From NCBI GenBank assembly GCA_022447825.1, contig JAKUTY010000005.1, positions 1-64,000 on the forward strand: 64,000 nt of DNA, read 5' to 3'. The notes beneath the pieces are model-generated. The model ran no database searches. It was not told the DNA's origin and worked only from the letters and a program-made list of their open reading frames with translations. Origin of the DNA: SAR202 cluster bacterium (GTDB taxonomy: Bacteria > Chloroflexota > Dehalococcoidia > Lucifugimonadales > UBA826). Positions 39,941 to 50,181 of this stretch are shown piece by piece (within the stretch, counting starts at the first letter, position 1; the number at the start of each line of letters is the position of its first letter). A program made the position numbers and the translations under genes.

Positions 39941-41215
39941 ATGATTGAACAAGAAAAACTTTTACATAGGGCTTCTAAAGTTTTCCCTCAAGGGAACCTA
40001 GGTAACGTCAATTATGATTTGATTCTTTCTAATGGTTCACGGTCTAGAGTGTGGGATCAAAATGGTAAGGAATATGTAGATTATCTCTTAGGTTCAGGGC
40101 CAATGATTGTTGGGCACTCTCACCCAAGGGTTAATGATGTAGTCATGAATCAATTATCCAAAGGGACTACGTTTTTCATTACTAATGACTTATCAATCCT
40201 TTTGGCTGAAGAAATTATTGATGCTGTTGCTTGTGCCGAAAAAGTTAGGTTTTGTAGTACAGGCTCAGAAGCTACTTTATACGCTATGAGGCTAGCTAGA
40301 GCTTTTACTAAAAAAGATAAGATCTTAAAGTTTGAAGGTGGTTACCACGGAATGAATGATTATGCTTTGATGAGTATGTATCCAAAATCATTGTTAGAAT
40401 TTCCTGTAGCTGAACCTGATTCTGCTGGTATTCCTAAATCTGTTCAATCAGAAGTACTAGTTGCTCCATTTAATGACTTGGAAACTACCAAAAATATAGT
40501 TTCTGAACATTTAGATGATATTGGAGGAATAATTGTTGAACCTCTTCAGAGATTAATTCCCCCAGTTCCAGGTTTTCTTCAAGGGTTGAGGCAAATAGCA
40601 GATAATTTTGAAATTCCTTTAATATTTGATGAAACTGTTACTGGTTTTAGGCTTGCATACGGAGGAGCTCAAGAATTTTATGGCGTCACTCCAGATATAT
40701 GCACTTTAGGAAAAGCCATAGGAGGCGGGTTTCCTTTGACAGCAGTAGCTGGTAAGAATCAATTTATGGAAAACTTTGATAAAGATCTTGCTGATTCAGA
40801 TTCATTTTTGCCTCAGGTTGGAACTTTAAGTGGTAATCCTATTGCATGTGCAGCAGGTTTAGAGACATTATCAATTTTGAAAGAAGATGGTACCTATCAA
40901 AAAATGTTTGAATATGGGGACATGGTCAAATCCCACCTTAAAAAAGAATTTTCATCTGCAGGAATTGAGTCCGTAGTACAAGGTGAAAGTGTTCTTTTCG
41001 ACATATTTTTTTGTGATGCTAATACAGAAATTAAGGATTACCGATCTACATTGTCAGCTGATGTAGGTATGCTTGATAAGTTCAACAGATCACTTTTATC
41101 TTCGGGAGTTTTAAAAGGTGCTAGCAAATTTTACTTTTCGTCTGTCCATAACGATGATGATTTAGATATGACAATACGAGCAATTGATAAGGCTGTGAAA
41201 GAATTTAAGAGTTGA
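39941..41215 (+). CDS. class III aminotransferase (glutamate-1-semialdehyde aminomutase-like)
   Basis: YVDYLLGSGPMIVGHSHPRV; FCSTGSEATLYAMRLARA; FDETVTGFRLAYGG; TLGKAIGGGFPLTAVAG. Confidence 0.9.
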   Translation: MIEQEKLLHRASKVFPQGNLGNVNYDLILSNGSRSRVWDQNGKEYVDYLLGSGPMIVGHSHPRVNDVVMNQLSKGTTFFITNDLSILLAEEIIDAVACAEKVRFCSTGSEATLYAMRLARAFTKKDKILKFEGGYHGMNDYALMSMYPKSLLEFPVAEPDSAGIPKSVQSEVLVAPFNDLETTKNIVSEHLDDIGGIIVEPLQRLIPPVPGFLQGLRQIADNFEIPLIFDETVTGFRLAYGGAQEFYGVTPDICTLGKAIGGGFPLTAVAGKNQFMENFDKDLADSDSFLPQVGTLSGNPIACAAGLETLSILKEDGTYQKMFEYGDMVKSHLKKEFSSAGIESVVQGESVLFDIFFCDANTEIKDYRSTLSADVGMLDKFNRSLLSSGVLKGASKFYFSSVHNDDDLDMTIRAIDKAVKEFKS

Positions 41216-42500
41216 TTTCTGTGGCTGAAATGAAATTTGGTGGATTCGAAGGATTAAAAGATAATTTTACTTTCTGAATAGTATTAGCTTTTGGTCTAGT
41301 TGTCTTGTTTTCTACACGAATATAATTTTTAGTTAGCCCATAGATTGAATTTGTAGAGTGGTTATAGTTTTCCCAAAGAATCTCTTCTTTTAAATGGTCT
41401 TGTTTGTGCCTGAATTCTTTGAACATTTCTAATCTGATTTCAGTTAGCTCGCTTGATCTGGAATTTTTTATTATTGAATCTACATTATCTTTTAGAAAAA
41501 ATGCGGATGTTTTAGGCCTTTTTGAAAATTTGAATATATGCATATCTGAAAACTGAGAATATTTACTAAGGCTTTTTGATAATTGAAAATCACTTTCAGT
41601 TTCATTAGGGAATCCTACAATCACATCAGTAGTAATAGATGCATTTTTAAAATTGTTGTTAATAAGATCCACCGCACTAGTAAATTGTTCAGAAGTATAT
41701 CTTCTTCTCATTTGTTTAAGAACTTGATTACTTCCACTCTGCATGGGTATGTGAAAATGGTTACATAATCTTTTATTATCCCAGACTTCTAGTAATTCAT
41801 TAGAAATTTCTTGAGGTTGTAAAGATGAAACTCTAACACGAGGAATAGTGGTATTTTTCAAAACTTCTTTTAGCATTTTTGTTAAATTCATGTCATGAAG
41901 ATCAAATCCATATGAACCTAATTGCGTGCCTGTCATGACAATTTCTTGAAATCCTAATTCCTCAAATTTTTTTATTTGATTGATTAATGTTTTAACTTCT
42001 ACACTTTTTTCTCTTCCTCGAACGCGTGGAACAATACAGTAAGCACAAATTTGATTGCAACCCTCTTGAATCTTTATCATTGCCCTATTTTTACTAGGCA
42101 TTAATTGATCTATTTCAAGTAAAGTTTCCTCCGGCGAAATTGAGAGTAAAGAATTAATAGAATTAACAATTTCTGATTTTGATTCGTTTCCGAAAACTAA
42201 ATCAACTTCAGGTAAAGATTCTAGTTCCTCTTTGGCTCTTTGAGCATAACATCCTGTAACTACTACTATTGAATTGGGGTTTTGGTTTTTAAAAGATCTT
42301 GCAGATTGACGACCTTTTCTATCTGCTACATGAGTTACTGTACAAGTGTTCAATATGTATATATCACAATCATCTTTACTCTCACTAATCAGATATCCGT
42401 TTTGAGATAACTCAAGGGATAAATTTAATGAATCTGATTGGTTTAATTTACACCCGTGAGTTTCAATTGTTACTTTAGGTTTTTTAGATAATATTGTCAT
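41205..42500 (-). CDS. MiaB-family tRNA methylthiotransferase (MtaB-like)
   Basis: ETHGCKLNQSDS; NTCTVTHVADRKGRQ; IQEGCNQICAYCIVPRVRGREKS (radical SAM CxxxCxxC). Confidence 0.92.
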   Translation of the reverse strand: MTILSKKPKVTIETHGCKLNQSDSLNLSLELSQNGYLISESKDDCDIYILNTCTVTHVADRKGRQSARSFKNQNPNSIVVVTGCYAQRAKEELESLPEVDLVFGNESKSEIVNSINSLLSISPEETLLEIDQLMPSKNRAMIKIQEGCNQICAYCIVPRVRGREKSVEVKTLINQIKKFEELGFQEIVMTGTQLGSYGFDLHDMNLTKMLKEVLKNTTIPRVRVSSLQPQEISNELLEVWDNKRLCNHFHIPMQSGSNQVLKQMRRRYTSEQFTSAVDLINNNFKNASITTDVIVGFPNETESDFQLSKSLSKYSQFSDMHIFKFSKRPKTSAFFLKDNVDSIIKNSRSSELTEIRLEMFKEFRHKQDHLKEEILWENYNHSTNSIYGLTKNYIRVENKTTRPKANTIQKVKLSFNPSNPPNFISATEINS

Positions 42501-42556
42501 AAGACATCCTAAGTTTATAATTGCATAATTATATCTATATAATTTTGGATTTATAT

Positions 42557-43057
42557 ATGTTTTTTGAAAAACAAATTAATGAAAATATAGCTTTTGATTA
42601 TGTTAAAGAATCAGTAGATATTCAATCTTACATTGTCGATTCAGAAAATTTTTTAAAGCAAATTAAACATCAAAATGATCCACAGGATACTCAATTAATT
42701 TTATGTGAATTGTGGTTTGAAGCTGACCAGCTCGATCAGTATGTTTTGAATTTTTTCGAATCATTTATTGAAAAGCACAATTTAATAAATTCTCACGTCG
42801 ACGTTTTGAGAGGAGTTGAATCTGACCAGTTTGGAGGAAATGTCTTATATTGTTTGTGGAAAATTGTATGGGATACCCAAAAAGAGGTTTTGGTTTATTT
42901 GAGAACTCCTGAACATAAATTTATTCCAGAAATAATTGTCAAAACTGGAACGAGACAGCTTTCAGAAAGTTTGTTAAGTGGCGTTAGTACACGAGAATTT
43001 TATTCAATACTAGTCAGGTTGATGCTGTCAGAACTCAATGCAAAATCTGAACCGTAA
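42557..43057 (+). CDS. hypothetical protein
   Basis: Complete ORF (MFFEKQINENIAFDYVKE...), no recognised motif. Confidence 0.55.
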   Translation: MFFEKQINENIAFDYVKESVDIQSYIVDSENFLKQIKHQNDPQDTQLILCELWFEADQLDQYVLNFFESFIEKHNLINSHVDVLRGVESDQFGGNVLYCLWKIVWDTQKEVLVYLRTPEHKFIPEIIVKTGTRQLSESLLSGVSTREFYSILVRLMLSELNAKSEP

Positions 43058-43110
43058 TTTTATATACTGTTATAATCGCCAAGATTTCAAATACTTAAAA
43101 TGATGGAGCT

Positions 43111-44349
43111 ATGATGTTAGAGAGAGTTTTTATTACTGGATATTCTGCAGTGAGTCCAATTGGTACAGATAGTAAGTCTACTTGGTCAAGTTTGTTAGAA
43201 GGTCAAAGTGGGGTTGATTATATAAGTTCTTTTGAAACTGATGGTCTAGAAACCACTTTTGCAGCTGAAGTAGACAATTTTGACCCTGACCCTTTTGTCG
43301 GAAAGAAGCAGGCTAAAAGAATGGATAGATTTGTTCAGTTAGGTGCAGCTGCAGCATTACAGGCTCTTGAAATGAGTGGATTAGTAATAGATCAAGAAAA
43401 TGCACCCCAGGTTTCAGTAATGGTAGCAAGTGGAATTGGTGGAATCATTACTCTTTCTGACCAAATAGGAGTATTGAATAGTAGAGGGCCTAATAGAATT
43501 AGTCCCTTTTTAGTGCCAATGATGCTACCTGATATGGCTTCGGGTCAGATAGCAATGCTAACTGGAGCAAAAGGCGCAAATTATTGTACTGTTTCAGCTT
43601 GTGCTAGTGGGGCAGATTCAATAGGTATGGCTTTTGAGGCTATAAGGCGTGGTGATGTCAGTGCAGCAATAACAGGCGGAGCTGAAGCAGCAATTTGTAG
43701 GATTGGTGTTGCAGGGTTTAATGCTTGCCAAGCTTTATCAAAGAGAAATGATGATCCAAAATCTGCATCACGACCTTTTGATTCTCAGAGAGATGGATTT
43801 GTATTAGGAGAGGGTTCTGGAGTTTTAGTAATAGAAAGCGAATCTTTTATGGAAGCTCGTGGAGGAATTCCTATAGCAGAGCTAGTTGGTTATGGGGCTA
43901 CTGCTGACGCCTATCATATTACACAGCCCGGTCCAGAAGGAGAAGGTGGAGCGAGGGCCATGAATAAGGCATTAAATTTGGCTTCAATGCATCCAGAAGA
44001 GATTCAATATATTAATGCTCATGGTACTTCAACTCCTCTAAATGATAAATTTGAAACTATGGCTATGAAATCCGTTTTTGGAGAATCAGCATATAAAATA
44101 CCCGTTAGTTCTACTAAGTCTATGACTGGGCATCTGTTAGGAGCAAGCGGAGCCTTAGAAGCTGTGATTTCAGTTATGGCTATACAAAACGAAATTATTC
44201 CTCCTACTATTAATTTACAAAATTCAGATCCTGATTGTGATTTAAATTACACTCCAAATAATTTTAAGGAACAAAAAATTGAAACTGTCATGAGTAATTC
44301 ATTTGGGTTTGGTGGACATAATGCTTCTTTGATATTTAAAAGAATTTGA
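43111..44349 (+). CDS. fabF: beta-ketoacyl-ACP synthase II
   Basis: VFITGYSAVSPIG; TVSACASGADSIG; NAHGTSTPLND; SNSFGFGGHNASLIFKR; ends TGATGA. Confidence 0.95.
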   Translation: MMLERVFITGYSAVSPIGTDSKSTWSSLLEGQSGVDYISSFETDGLETTFAAEVDNFDPDPFVGKKQAKRMDRFVQLGAAAALQALEMSGLVIDQENAPQVSVMVASGIGGIITLSDQIGVLNSRGPNRISPFLVPMMLPDMASGQIAMLTGAKGANYCTVSACASGADSIGMAFEAIRRGDVSAAITGGAEAAICRIGVAGFNACQALSKRNDDPKSASRPFDSQRDGFVLGEGSGVLVIESESFMEARGGIPIAELVGYGATADAYHITQPGPEGEGGARAMNKALNLASMHPEEIQYINAHGTSTPLNDKFETMAMKSVFGESAYKIPVSSTKSMTGHLLGASGALEAVISVMAIQNEIIPPTINLQNSDPDCDLNYTPNNFKEQKIETVMSNSFGFGGHNASLIFKRI

Positions 44350-44359
44350 TGAGGATTTT

Positions 44360-46039
44360 TTGAAATATCAAAAATGGAACATTGCTGAACCTGTTCCCAA
44401 GAATATTGAAGATGACTTAGGTTTCTCCAATGTTGAATCAACTATTTTATTCAATCGAGGCATTGATACATCAGCTAAAGTAAATGATTTTTTATTTCCT
44501 AAACGTCAGTCAGTTCACGACCCATTTCTGTTTTCGGACATGCAAAAAGTTGTTGATAGATTATCAAAAGCAGTTGATAACAGAGAAATCATTGGTGTTT
44601 TTGGGGATTTTGATACTGATGGATTGTCTGGTAGTGCAGTATTAGCTTTTGCGCTCGAATCATTAGGGGCAATAGTTTTTCCATATATTCCACATAGAGT
44701 TGAGGAAGGTCATGGAGTAAGTACTAATGCTCTTGAATTTTTTCAAGATCGCGGAGTGTCATTGATACTTACTGTAGATTGTGGGATTTCTTCTGTAGAT
44801 GAGATTAATTTGGCAAATAATATGAATATTGAAACTATAATTTCAGATCATCATACAAGTGTTGACGAACTCCCCGAAGCATTTGCAATAATTAATCCCT
44901 CACTTCCGAATTCGAAATATCCATTTGAGCATTTAACTGGAGTAGGTACAGCTTTTAAAATTATTGAGGCTTTATTTTCTTATTTGGGTAGAGATTTACC
45001 TCCTGAAGTTTATGTTTTTTCTGCATTTGGTACTTTGTCAGATGTAGGATTGATGAAAGATGAAAACAGATTTTTGACTTATCAGGTAATTAAGTTGATT
45101 AGATCTCAAGAAATTACAGGGATTGATCAACTTATAGAAGTCGCGGGAATTGAAAAAAGAAGAATTAGAACTCAGGATATGACTTTTGGTTTAATTCCAC
45201 TCATAAATGCACCCGGAAGATTATCTCATGCAAAATTAAGTTTAGACTTGATTTTGAGTAAAAACTCTGAAGATGCTAAAAGTTTGTCAGAACAAATAGA
45301 GCAATTAAATAAACAGAGACAACTAGTAACTGAAAATGCTATGAATGAAGCCTATCAACAAATCAAGCCACAAAATGAATCTGTAATTTTTGTAGGTAAA
45401 CCAAATTGGAATCCCGGAATATTGGGCTTGATAGCTGGAAGATTAGCCGAAGAATTTTATAGACCCGTAATAGCAGTGTCAGGGTCAGGGAATGTTTTGA
45501 GAGCAAGTGGGAGAAGTATTCCAGATTTTAATTTAATTCAAGCTTTAGATTTATGTAATTCATTTTTTGAGAAATTTGGAGGCCATCCAATGGCTGCTGG
45601 ATTTACAATTCAACGTGATTTACTAAAAGATTTTAGAGAGAAGTTTAATGAAATATCATTCGAATTGCTTTCTGATGTCCCCAATGGGCCTTCCGTGAAT
45701 ATTGATGCTGAGATTTCTCCATTATGGTTAACTTCAGACAAATTAAGTTTTTTAGAATCTTTAGAGCCATATGGTAAAGGAAATCCTGAGCCCACATTTC
45801 TCACTAAGAATTTTGAGTTGATAGACTTTCGGCAAGTTGGTGTTGACAAAAATCATCTTAAAATGACATTGATGTATGAAGGCAGAGTTTTTGATGCTAT
45901 AGCATTTAGGCAAGGTAAAAGAGCTATAGAAATTCAGAATGGAAATTTGTTAGATTTAGTTTTTAAGCCTTCTATTAATTTTTGGAATGGAAAAGAAACG
46001 TTAGAATTAATTGTCGATGATTTTTCCTGCTCCAATTAA
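44360..46039 (+). CDS. recJ: single-stranded-DNA-specific exonuclease RecJ
   Basis: GVFGDFDTDGLSGSAVLAFAL; IISDHHTSVDELPEAFAIINPS; FGGHPMAAGFT. Confidence 0.95.
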   Translation: MKYQKWNIAEPVPKNIEDDLGFSNVESTILFNRGIDTSAKVNDFLFPKRQSVHDPFLFSDMQKVVDRLSKAVDNREIIGVFGDFDTDGLSGSAVLAFALESLGAIVFPYIPHRVEEGHGVSTNALEFFQDRGVSLILTVDCGISSVDEINLANNMNIETIISDHHTSVDELPEAFAIINPSLPNSKYPFEHLTGVGTAFKIIEALFSYLGRDLPPEVYVFSAFGTLSDVGLMKDENRFLTYQVIKLIRSQEITGIDQLIEVAGIEKRRIRTQDMTFGLIPLINAPGRLSHAKLSLDLILSKNSEDAKSLSEQIEQLNKQRQLVTENAMNEAYQQIKPQNESVIFVGKPNWNPGILGLIAGRLAEEFYRPVIAVSGSGNVLRASGRSIPDFNLIQALDLCNSFFEKFGGHPMAAGFTIQRDLLKDFREKFNEISFELLSDVPNGPSVNIDAEISPLWLTSDKLSFLESLEPYGKGNPEPTFLTKNFELIDFRQVGVDKNHLKMTLMYEGRVFDAIAFRQGKRAIEIQNGNLLDLVFKPSINFWNGKETLELIVDDFSCSN

Positions 46040-46896
46040 TTTGTATCTTCTCTTCTACGTTCAGCTCGAGTTTTTGCGGGTAGAGAATTGATTCGCTCCT
46101 CTAATATTTCATTCGAATCCCCTACTCTAGCTTTCCATAATAATATAATCACGCTTACTGTAAACATGGTTAAGGACACAAAGTGTGATTGTTGGAGTCC
46201 AAATGCAATTTCTCCATCTTCTCGTAAAAATTGTATAAAGAATCTGCCAAATCCGTAAAAAGCAAAATAAGTTAGCATTACCATTCCCGCAGGTCTGATC
46301 CTGTTGGCTAATTTCCAAACTACAAATATTCCTAGCATATTCCATAATATTTCGTAAGCTATGACAGGTTGGACAGATGTTCCAATTCCATTTGAACAAT
46401 ACACAGCGGCACTTTCAGCGTGATTCCATATGTATCCAAAAAAAAGATCGGTAGCTTTAGCGCAATGTTCACCATTTGCTATATCACCTAATCTCCCTAT
46501 AGCTTGTCCGAAAAATAAAGCTGGGGCAGTGATATCAGCGATTAGTAATGCAGGTTTTTTGGTTAAAATAGCATATGTGGTTCCACCTATGAAGCCACCA
46601 ATAATTCCTCCTAATAATCCAATTCCTCCAGACCATATTGCAAAAATTTCAAATAAATTGTTTCCAAAATAATTCCAGTTATCTACAACATAAACTAAGC
46701 GAGCACCGATTATGCCCGGTAATATAGTCCATGTAGCAATGGAATATATATCATCTGGATCGATGCCATATATTTTTCCCCATCGGGAAATCAAAAATAT
46801 TGCAGCAAGAACTCCTATGGCGCTAAATAATCCATGCCAACTAAGTAAAAAAGATCCTGCTTGTAAAACCCAAGGCCCTGTTTCTATTTCAATCAT
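46036..46896 (-). CDS. lgt: prolipoprotein diacylglyceryl transferase
   Basis: LSWHGLFSAIGVLAAI; GARLVYVVDNW; GGIGLLGGIIGG; FGQAIGRLGDIANGEHCAKATDL. Confidence 0.95.
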   Translation of the reverse strand: MIEIETGPWVLQAGSFLLSWHGLFSAIGVLAAIFLISRWGKIYGIDPDDIYSIATWTILPGIIGARLVYVVDNWNYFGNNLFEIFAIWSGGIGLLGGIIGGFIGGTTYAILTKKPALLIADITAPALFFGQAIGRLGDIANGEHCAKATDLFFGYIWNHAESAAVYCSNGIGTSVQPVIAYEILWNMLGIFVVWKLANRIRPAGMVMLTYFAFYGFGRFFIQFLREDGEIAFGLQQSHFVSLTMFTVSVIILLWKARVGDSNEILEERINSLPAKTRAERRREDTN

Positions 46897-46923
46897 AATA
46901 ACTCTCTATGAAAACTAGATAGA

Positions 46924-46959
46924 ATCTTATCGATTCCATCATTACTGTCAAGATAAGAT
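46924..46959. repeat. inverted repeat ATCTTATC-N20-GATAAGAT between lgt and xer
   Basis: Two perfect 8-nt arms in the divergent intergenic region. Confidence 0.45.
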
Positions 46960-46987
46960 AGAAGTATATCAACTTAAGGGAAATGAT

Positions 46988-47920
46988 GTGATTCAATTAA
47001 TCAAAACTTCGAACTATTCATCTTTGATACAAGACTTCTTAGAACATTTATTTGTTGAGAGAGGTCTGTCTAATAATACTATTTCATCTTATAAGAGTGA
47101 TTTAGAACAGTTTAAAGAATTTTTGGTTTCAAATAAAACAATTTTGTTTACTGAAGTTTCTCAAGAAAACATTTCTCAATTTGTAAAAAATTTTGATTAC
47201 TTAGACTATAAAAAAGCAACTAAATCCAGAAAACTTGCCACACTAAAATCTTTTTATGCCTATTTACATAATGAGTATCTAATCCCATCGGATCCAACTC
47301 AAAATTTTACTTTAAATTCAAAATTTGTGAGACTTCCAAAGATTTTTGAGGTTTCAGAGGTTACAATCCTATTAGATGCACCTTTAAAAATAAATACAGG
47401 CCATGTCGCTATACGTGATCATGCTATTTTACAAATAGCTTATGCAGCAGGATTACGAGTTTCTGAAATTATTAATTTAAGTCTTGGAGATGTAGACTTT
47501 ACCTCTAATTCAGTAAGAGTTTTTGGTAAAGGATCTAAGGAAAGGGTTATTCCAATCCACGATTTAGCAGTTGATAGCCTTAATGATTATGTCCAAAAAT
47601 CTAGGCCGTTAATGGTGAAATCAATCAAAAATAAAACTTTTTTTTCTAATCAAAAAGGACAGCGATTTAGTAGGCAAGGTATTTGGAAAATAGTTAAAAA
47701 ATATTCTCAGCATGTGGGCTTAGTTAAAGGATTTACACCTCATACTTTAAGGCATTGCTTTGCTACCCACTTGTTGAATGGAGGTGCTCCACTTAGACAT
47801 GTACAGACTTTGTTGGGGCATTCGAGTATTGCTACTACTCAAATTTACACACATTTGACCAAAGAATTTGTAAGAGATGAGTATGATTTATCTCATCCTA
47901 GGTCACAAAAAAACATATAA
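46988..47920 (+). CDS. tyrosine recombinase XerC/XerD
   Basis: YAAGLRVSEIINLSLGDVDF; GKGSKERVIPI; TPHTLRHCFATHLLNGGAPLRHVQTLLGHSSIATTQIYTH. Confidence 0.94.
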   Translation: MIQLIKTSNYSSLIQDFLEHLFVERGLSNNTISSYKSDLEQFKEFLVSNKTILFTEVSQENISQFVKNFDYLDYKKATKSRKLATLKSFYAYLHNEYLIPSDPTQNFTLNSKFVRLPKIFEVSEVTILLDAPLKINTGHVAIRDHAILQIAYAAGLRVSEIINLSLGDVDFTSNSVRVFGKGSKERVIPIHDLAVDSLNDYVQKSRPLMVKSIKNKTFFSNQKGQRFSRQGIWKIVKKYSQHVGLVKGFTPHTLRHCFATHLLNGGAPLRHVQTLLGHSSIATTQIYTHLTKEFVRDEYDLSHPRSQKNI

Positions 47921-47960
47921 AATATATAATGTAGTACAAATCAGGTTTTTAGAGGTTAAT

Positions 47961-48317
47961 ATGGCTAAAAAAGGCAAAAAAACAGCAGTTAGACAATCCC
48001 AATTGAATACAAGAAAAAGAAAGAAATCAAGAAGCTTACAAGTTGTTGATTCTAGATTTACTGAGTCTGAGAATTCTGTTAAGCAAATAGATGACAATGA
48101 AACTTTAAGTAATTCAACTCTACCTCAGGAAACTCTTAAAATAGAAGCCCGAAAACCTATTAAACCTGCAAAAGCTCCTGCTCCTGCTCCTACAACTACT
48201 CCTGCTCCCACTGCTCTAACTTATCCATACCTTAATAGAGAATTACTTCAGATTTCGCTTACGTCATTAATAGTTGTTGCAGTTCTAGTTGGATTAAATT
48301 TCACTATTTTTAATTAA
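47961..48317 (+). CDS. small protein: basic N-terminus, Pro/Ala/Thr linker, C-terminal TM
   Basis: MAKKGKKTAVRQSQLNTRKRKKSR...KAPAPAPTTTPAPT...SLIVVAVLVGLNFTIFN; start set after GAGG. Confidence 0.6.
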   Translation: MAKKGKKTAVRQSQLNTRKRKKSRSLQVVDSRFTESENSVKQIDDNETLSNSTLPQETLKIEARKPIKPAKAPAPAPTTTPAPTALTYPYLNRELLQISLTSLIVVAVLVGLNFTIFN

Positions 48318-48323
48318 CTTTTT

Positions 48324-50156
48324 ATGAATCAAACTGATTTTAGCAATCAGCTTTCCAATACTCCTACCTCTCCAGGTGTTTATTTGATGTTTGGGGATGA
48401 TAGTGAAGTTTTGTATGTAGGTAAGGCTTTGAATCTAAAGAGTAGGTTGAGGTCATATTTTGTTCCCAAGCATGAAAATCCTAAGATAAGAATTTTAGTT
48501 GGTTTGATAAATTATTTTGAAGTAATTCTCACTGAATCCGAGCAGGAAGCTTTGATTTTGGAGTGTAATTTAATCAAAGAATATCAACCAAGATTTAATT
48601 CTAGATTGAAAGATGATAAAAGTTACCCCTTTATAAAAATTGATACACGTGAGAAATTCCCTCAGATTTATATCACTAGAAATGTTCAAAGAGGTGATGG
48701 AGCAAAATATTTTGGGCCATATGCTAGTGCCACAAGTGTAAGAAAAACGTTAGGTTTATTGAAAAAACTGTTCCCTTACAGGAGTTGTACTAAAAATATT
48801 ACTGGAACCGATCAGCGTGCATGTCTTGATTTCCATATTAATCGTTGTGTAGGGCCATGTATAGGCGCTGCTGATGAATTTCAATATAGAGAAGTTATCA
48901 ATCAAGTTGAAATGTTTTTACGCGGAGAAACTAAACAAATCTTGAATCAATTACATATAAAAATGTTAGATTTTGCCAAACAATTGGAATTTGAGAAAGC
49001 TTCTATAGTTAGAGATCAAATTAACGCTATAGATAGTGTTCAAGAAAAACAAAAAGTATTGACGACTGACAATGATGATATGGATGTCATTGCGTTAGAG
49101 CAAAAAAATCAAGAAGCTTGGGTAGAAGTTTTTTTTATTAGAAACGGTAAATTAATAGGGAGAGAGCATTATTTAATGAATGTTGCATTAAATGATGAAG
49201 TTTCTGATGTCTTATTGGCATTTTTGAAGCAATTTTATGAATCTACTTTAGATATACCTAAAACTATTTTGATTCAATGTGAGATTGACAATTTATATGA
49301 TGAAATTTCACTTTTTTTATCAAAAAAACGTGGTTCTAAAGTATCTCTTCTTACTCCAAAGCGTGGTACTAGAAAAAAAATGTTGAATATGGTTTCTCTG
49401 AATGCTGCACAGGGAATGAATAGATTAAGTTTGGAGAAAAGAAATCAAGTAGACCAAAATATAATTGCGCTTGATGAAATTCATGAAGCTTTGAGTTTGC
49501 CAAAATTACCCAAGCGCATTGAATGTTATGACATTTCAAATATTCAAGGTACAAATCCTGTAGGAAGTATGATTGTTTTTGAAGATGGTAAACCAAAAAA
49601 ATCTGATTACAGAAAATTTCAAATTAAAAAAGTACAAAATATTGATGACTATATGATGATGCGAGAAATGGTAGGTCGAAGAATTTCAAGATTAAATGAT
49701 GAAAAGTCTGCTGAGAATTGGAAGCGAATCCCGGATTTAGTTCTCATTGATGGGGGTAAGGGCCATTTGGCAGCTGTTTTGCAAGTGTTTCTTGAACAAG
49801 GGGTTTATTCTGAAATTCCATTAGCAAGTATCGCAAAACAAAAAGAGGAGATTTTTATTCCCCAAAACCCTGAATCTATCCAATTACAGCCTCATTCACA
49901 AGGGTTATATTTGATGCAAAGAATTAGAGATGAGGCACATAGGTTTGCGATAACTTATCATCGCCATAGAAGATCAAAAAATTCATTAAAATCTAAATTG
50001 GATTCTATCGAAGGAATTTGACCATCTAAAAGGAAAAAATTATTTAGTAAATTTGGCTCAGTTTCTAATATTGCTGCATCTAATGTTAGTGACTTAACGC
50101 AAATATCTGGTATCAATGAAAAGCTTGCGCAAAAAATTTTATACGAATTGAATTAG
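48324..50156 (+). CDS. uvrC: excinuclease ABC subunit C, interrupted by one in-frame TGA (50019-50021)
   Basis: PTSPGVYLMFGDDSEVLYVGKALNLKSRLRSYF...; after TGA the same frame gives PSKRKKLFSKFGSVSNIAASNVSDLTQISGINEKLAQKILYELN*, the UvrC C-terminal HhH region. Confidence 0.94.
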
Positions 50157-50181
50157 TATGATTTTGGCGTTTAGTTAGCTT

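Noticed and set aside
43111-44349. Genome-wide reassignment of TGA to a sense codon
   Set aside because: TGA ends several genes at the natural C-terminus (fabF ends ...SLIFKRI TGATGA; purT and purB also end in TGA) and Trp is encoded by TGG throughout, so TGA is a normal stop here.
46988-47920. Tyrosine recombinase as an integrase of a mobile element
   Set aside because: Length and motifs fit housekeeping XerC/XerD; no att repeats, phage or plasmid genes next to it.
48174-48219. Repetitive cctgctcctgctcctacaactactcctgctccc tract
   Set aside because: Encodes a Pro/Ala/Thr linker in a small membrane protein; low-complexity coding sequence, not a CRISPR or regulatory repeat.
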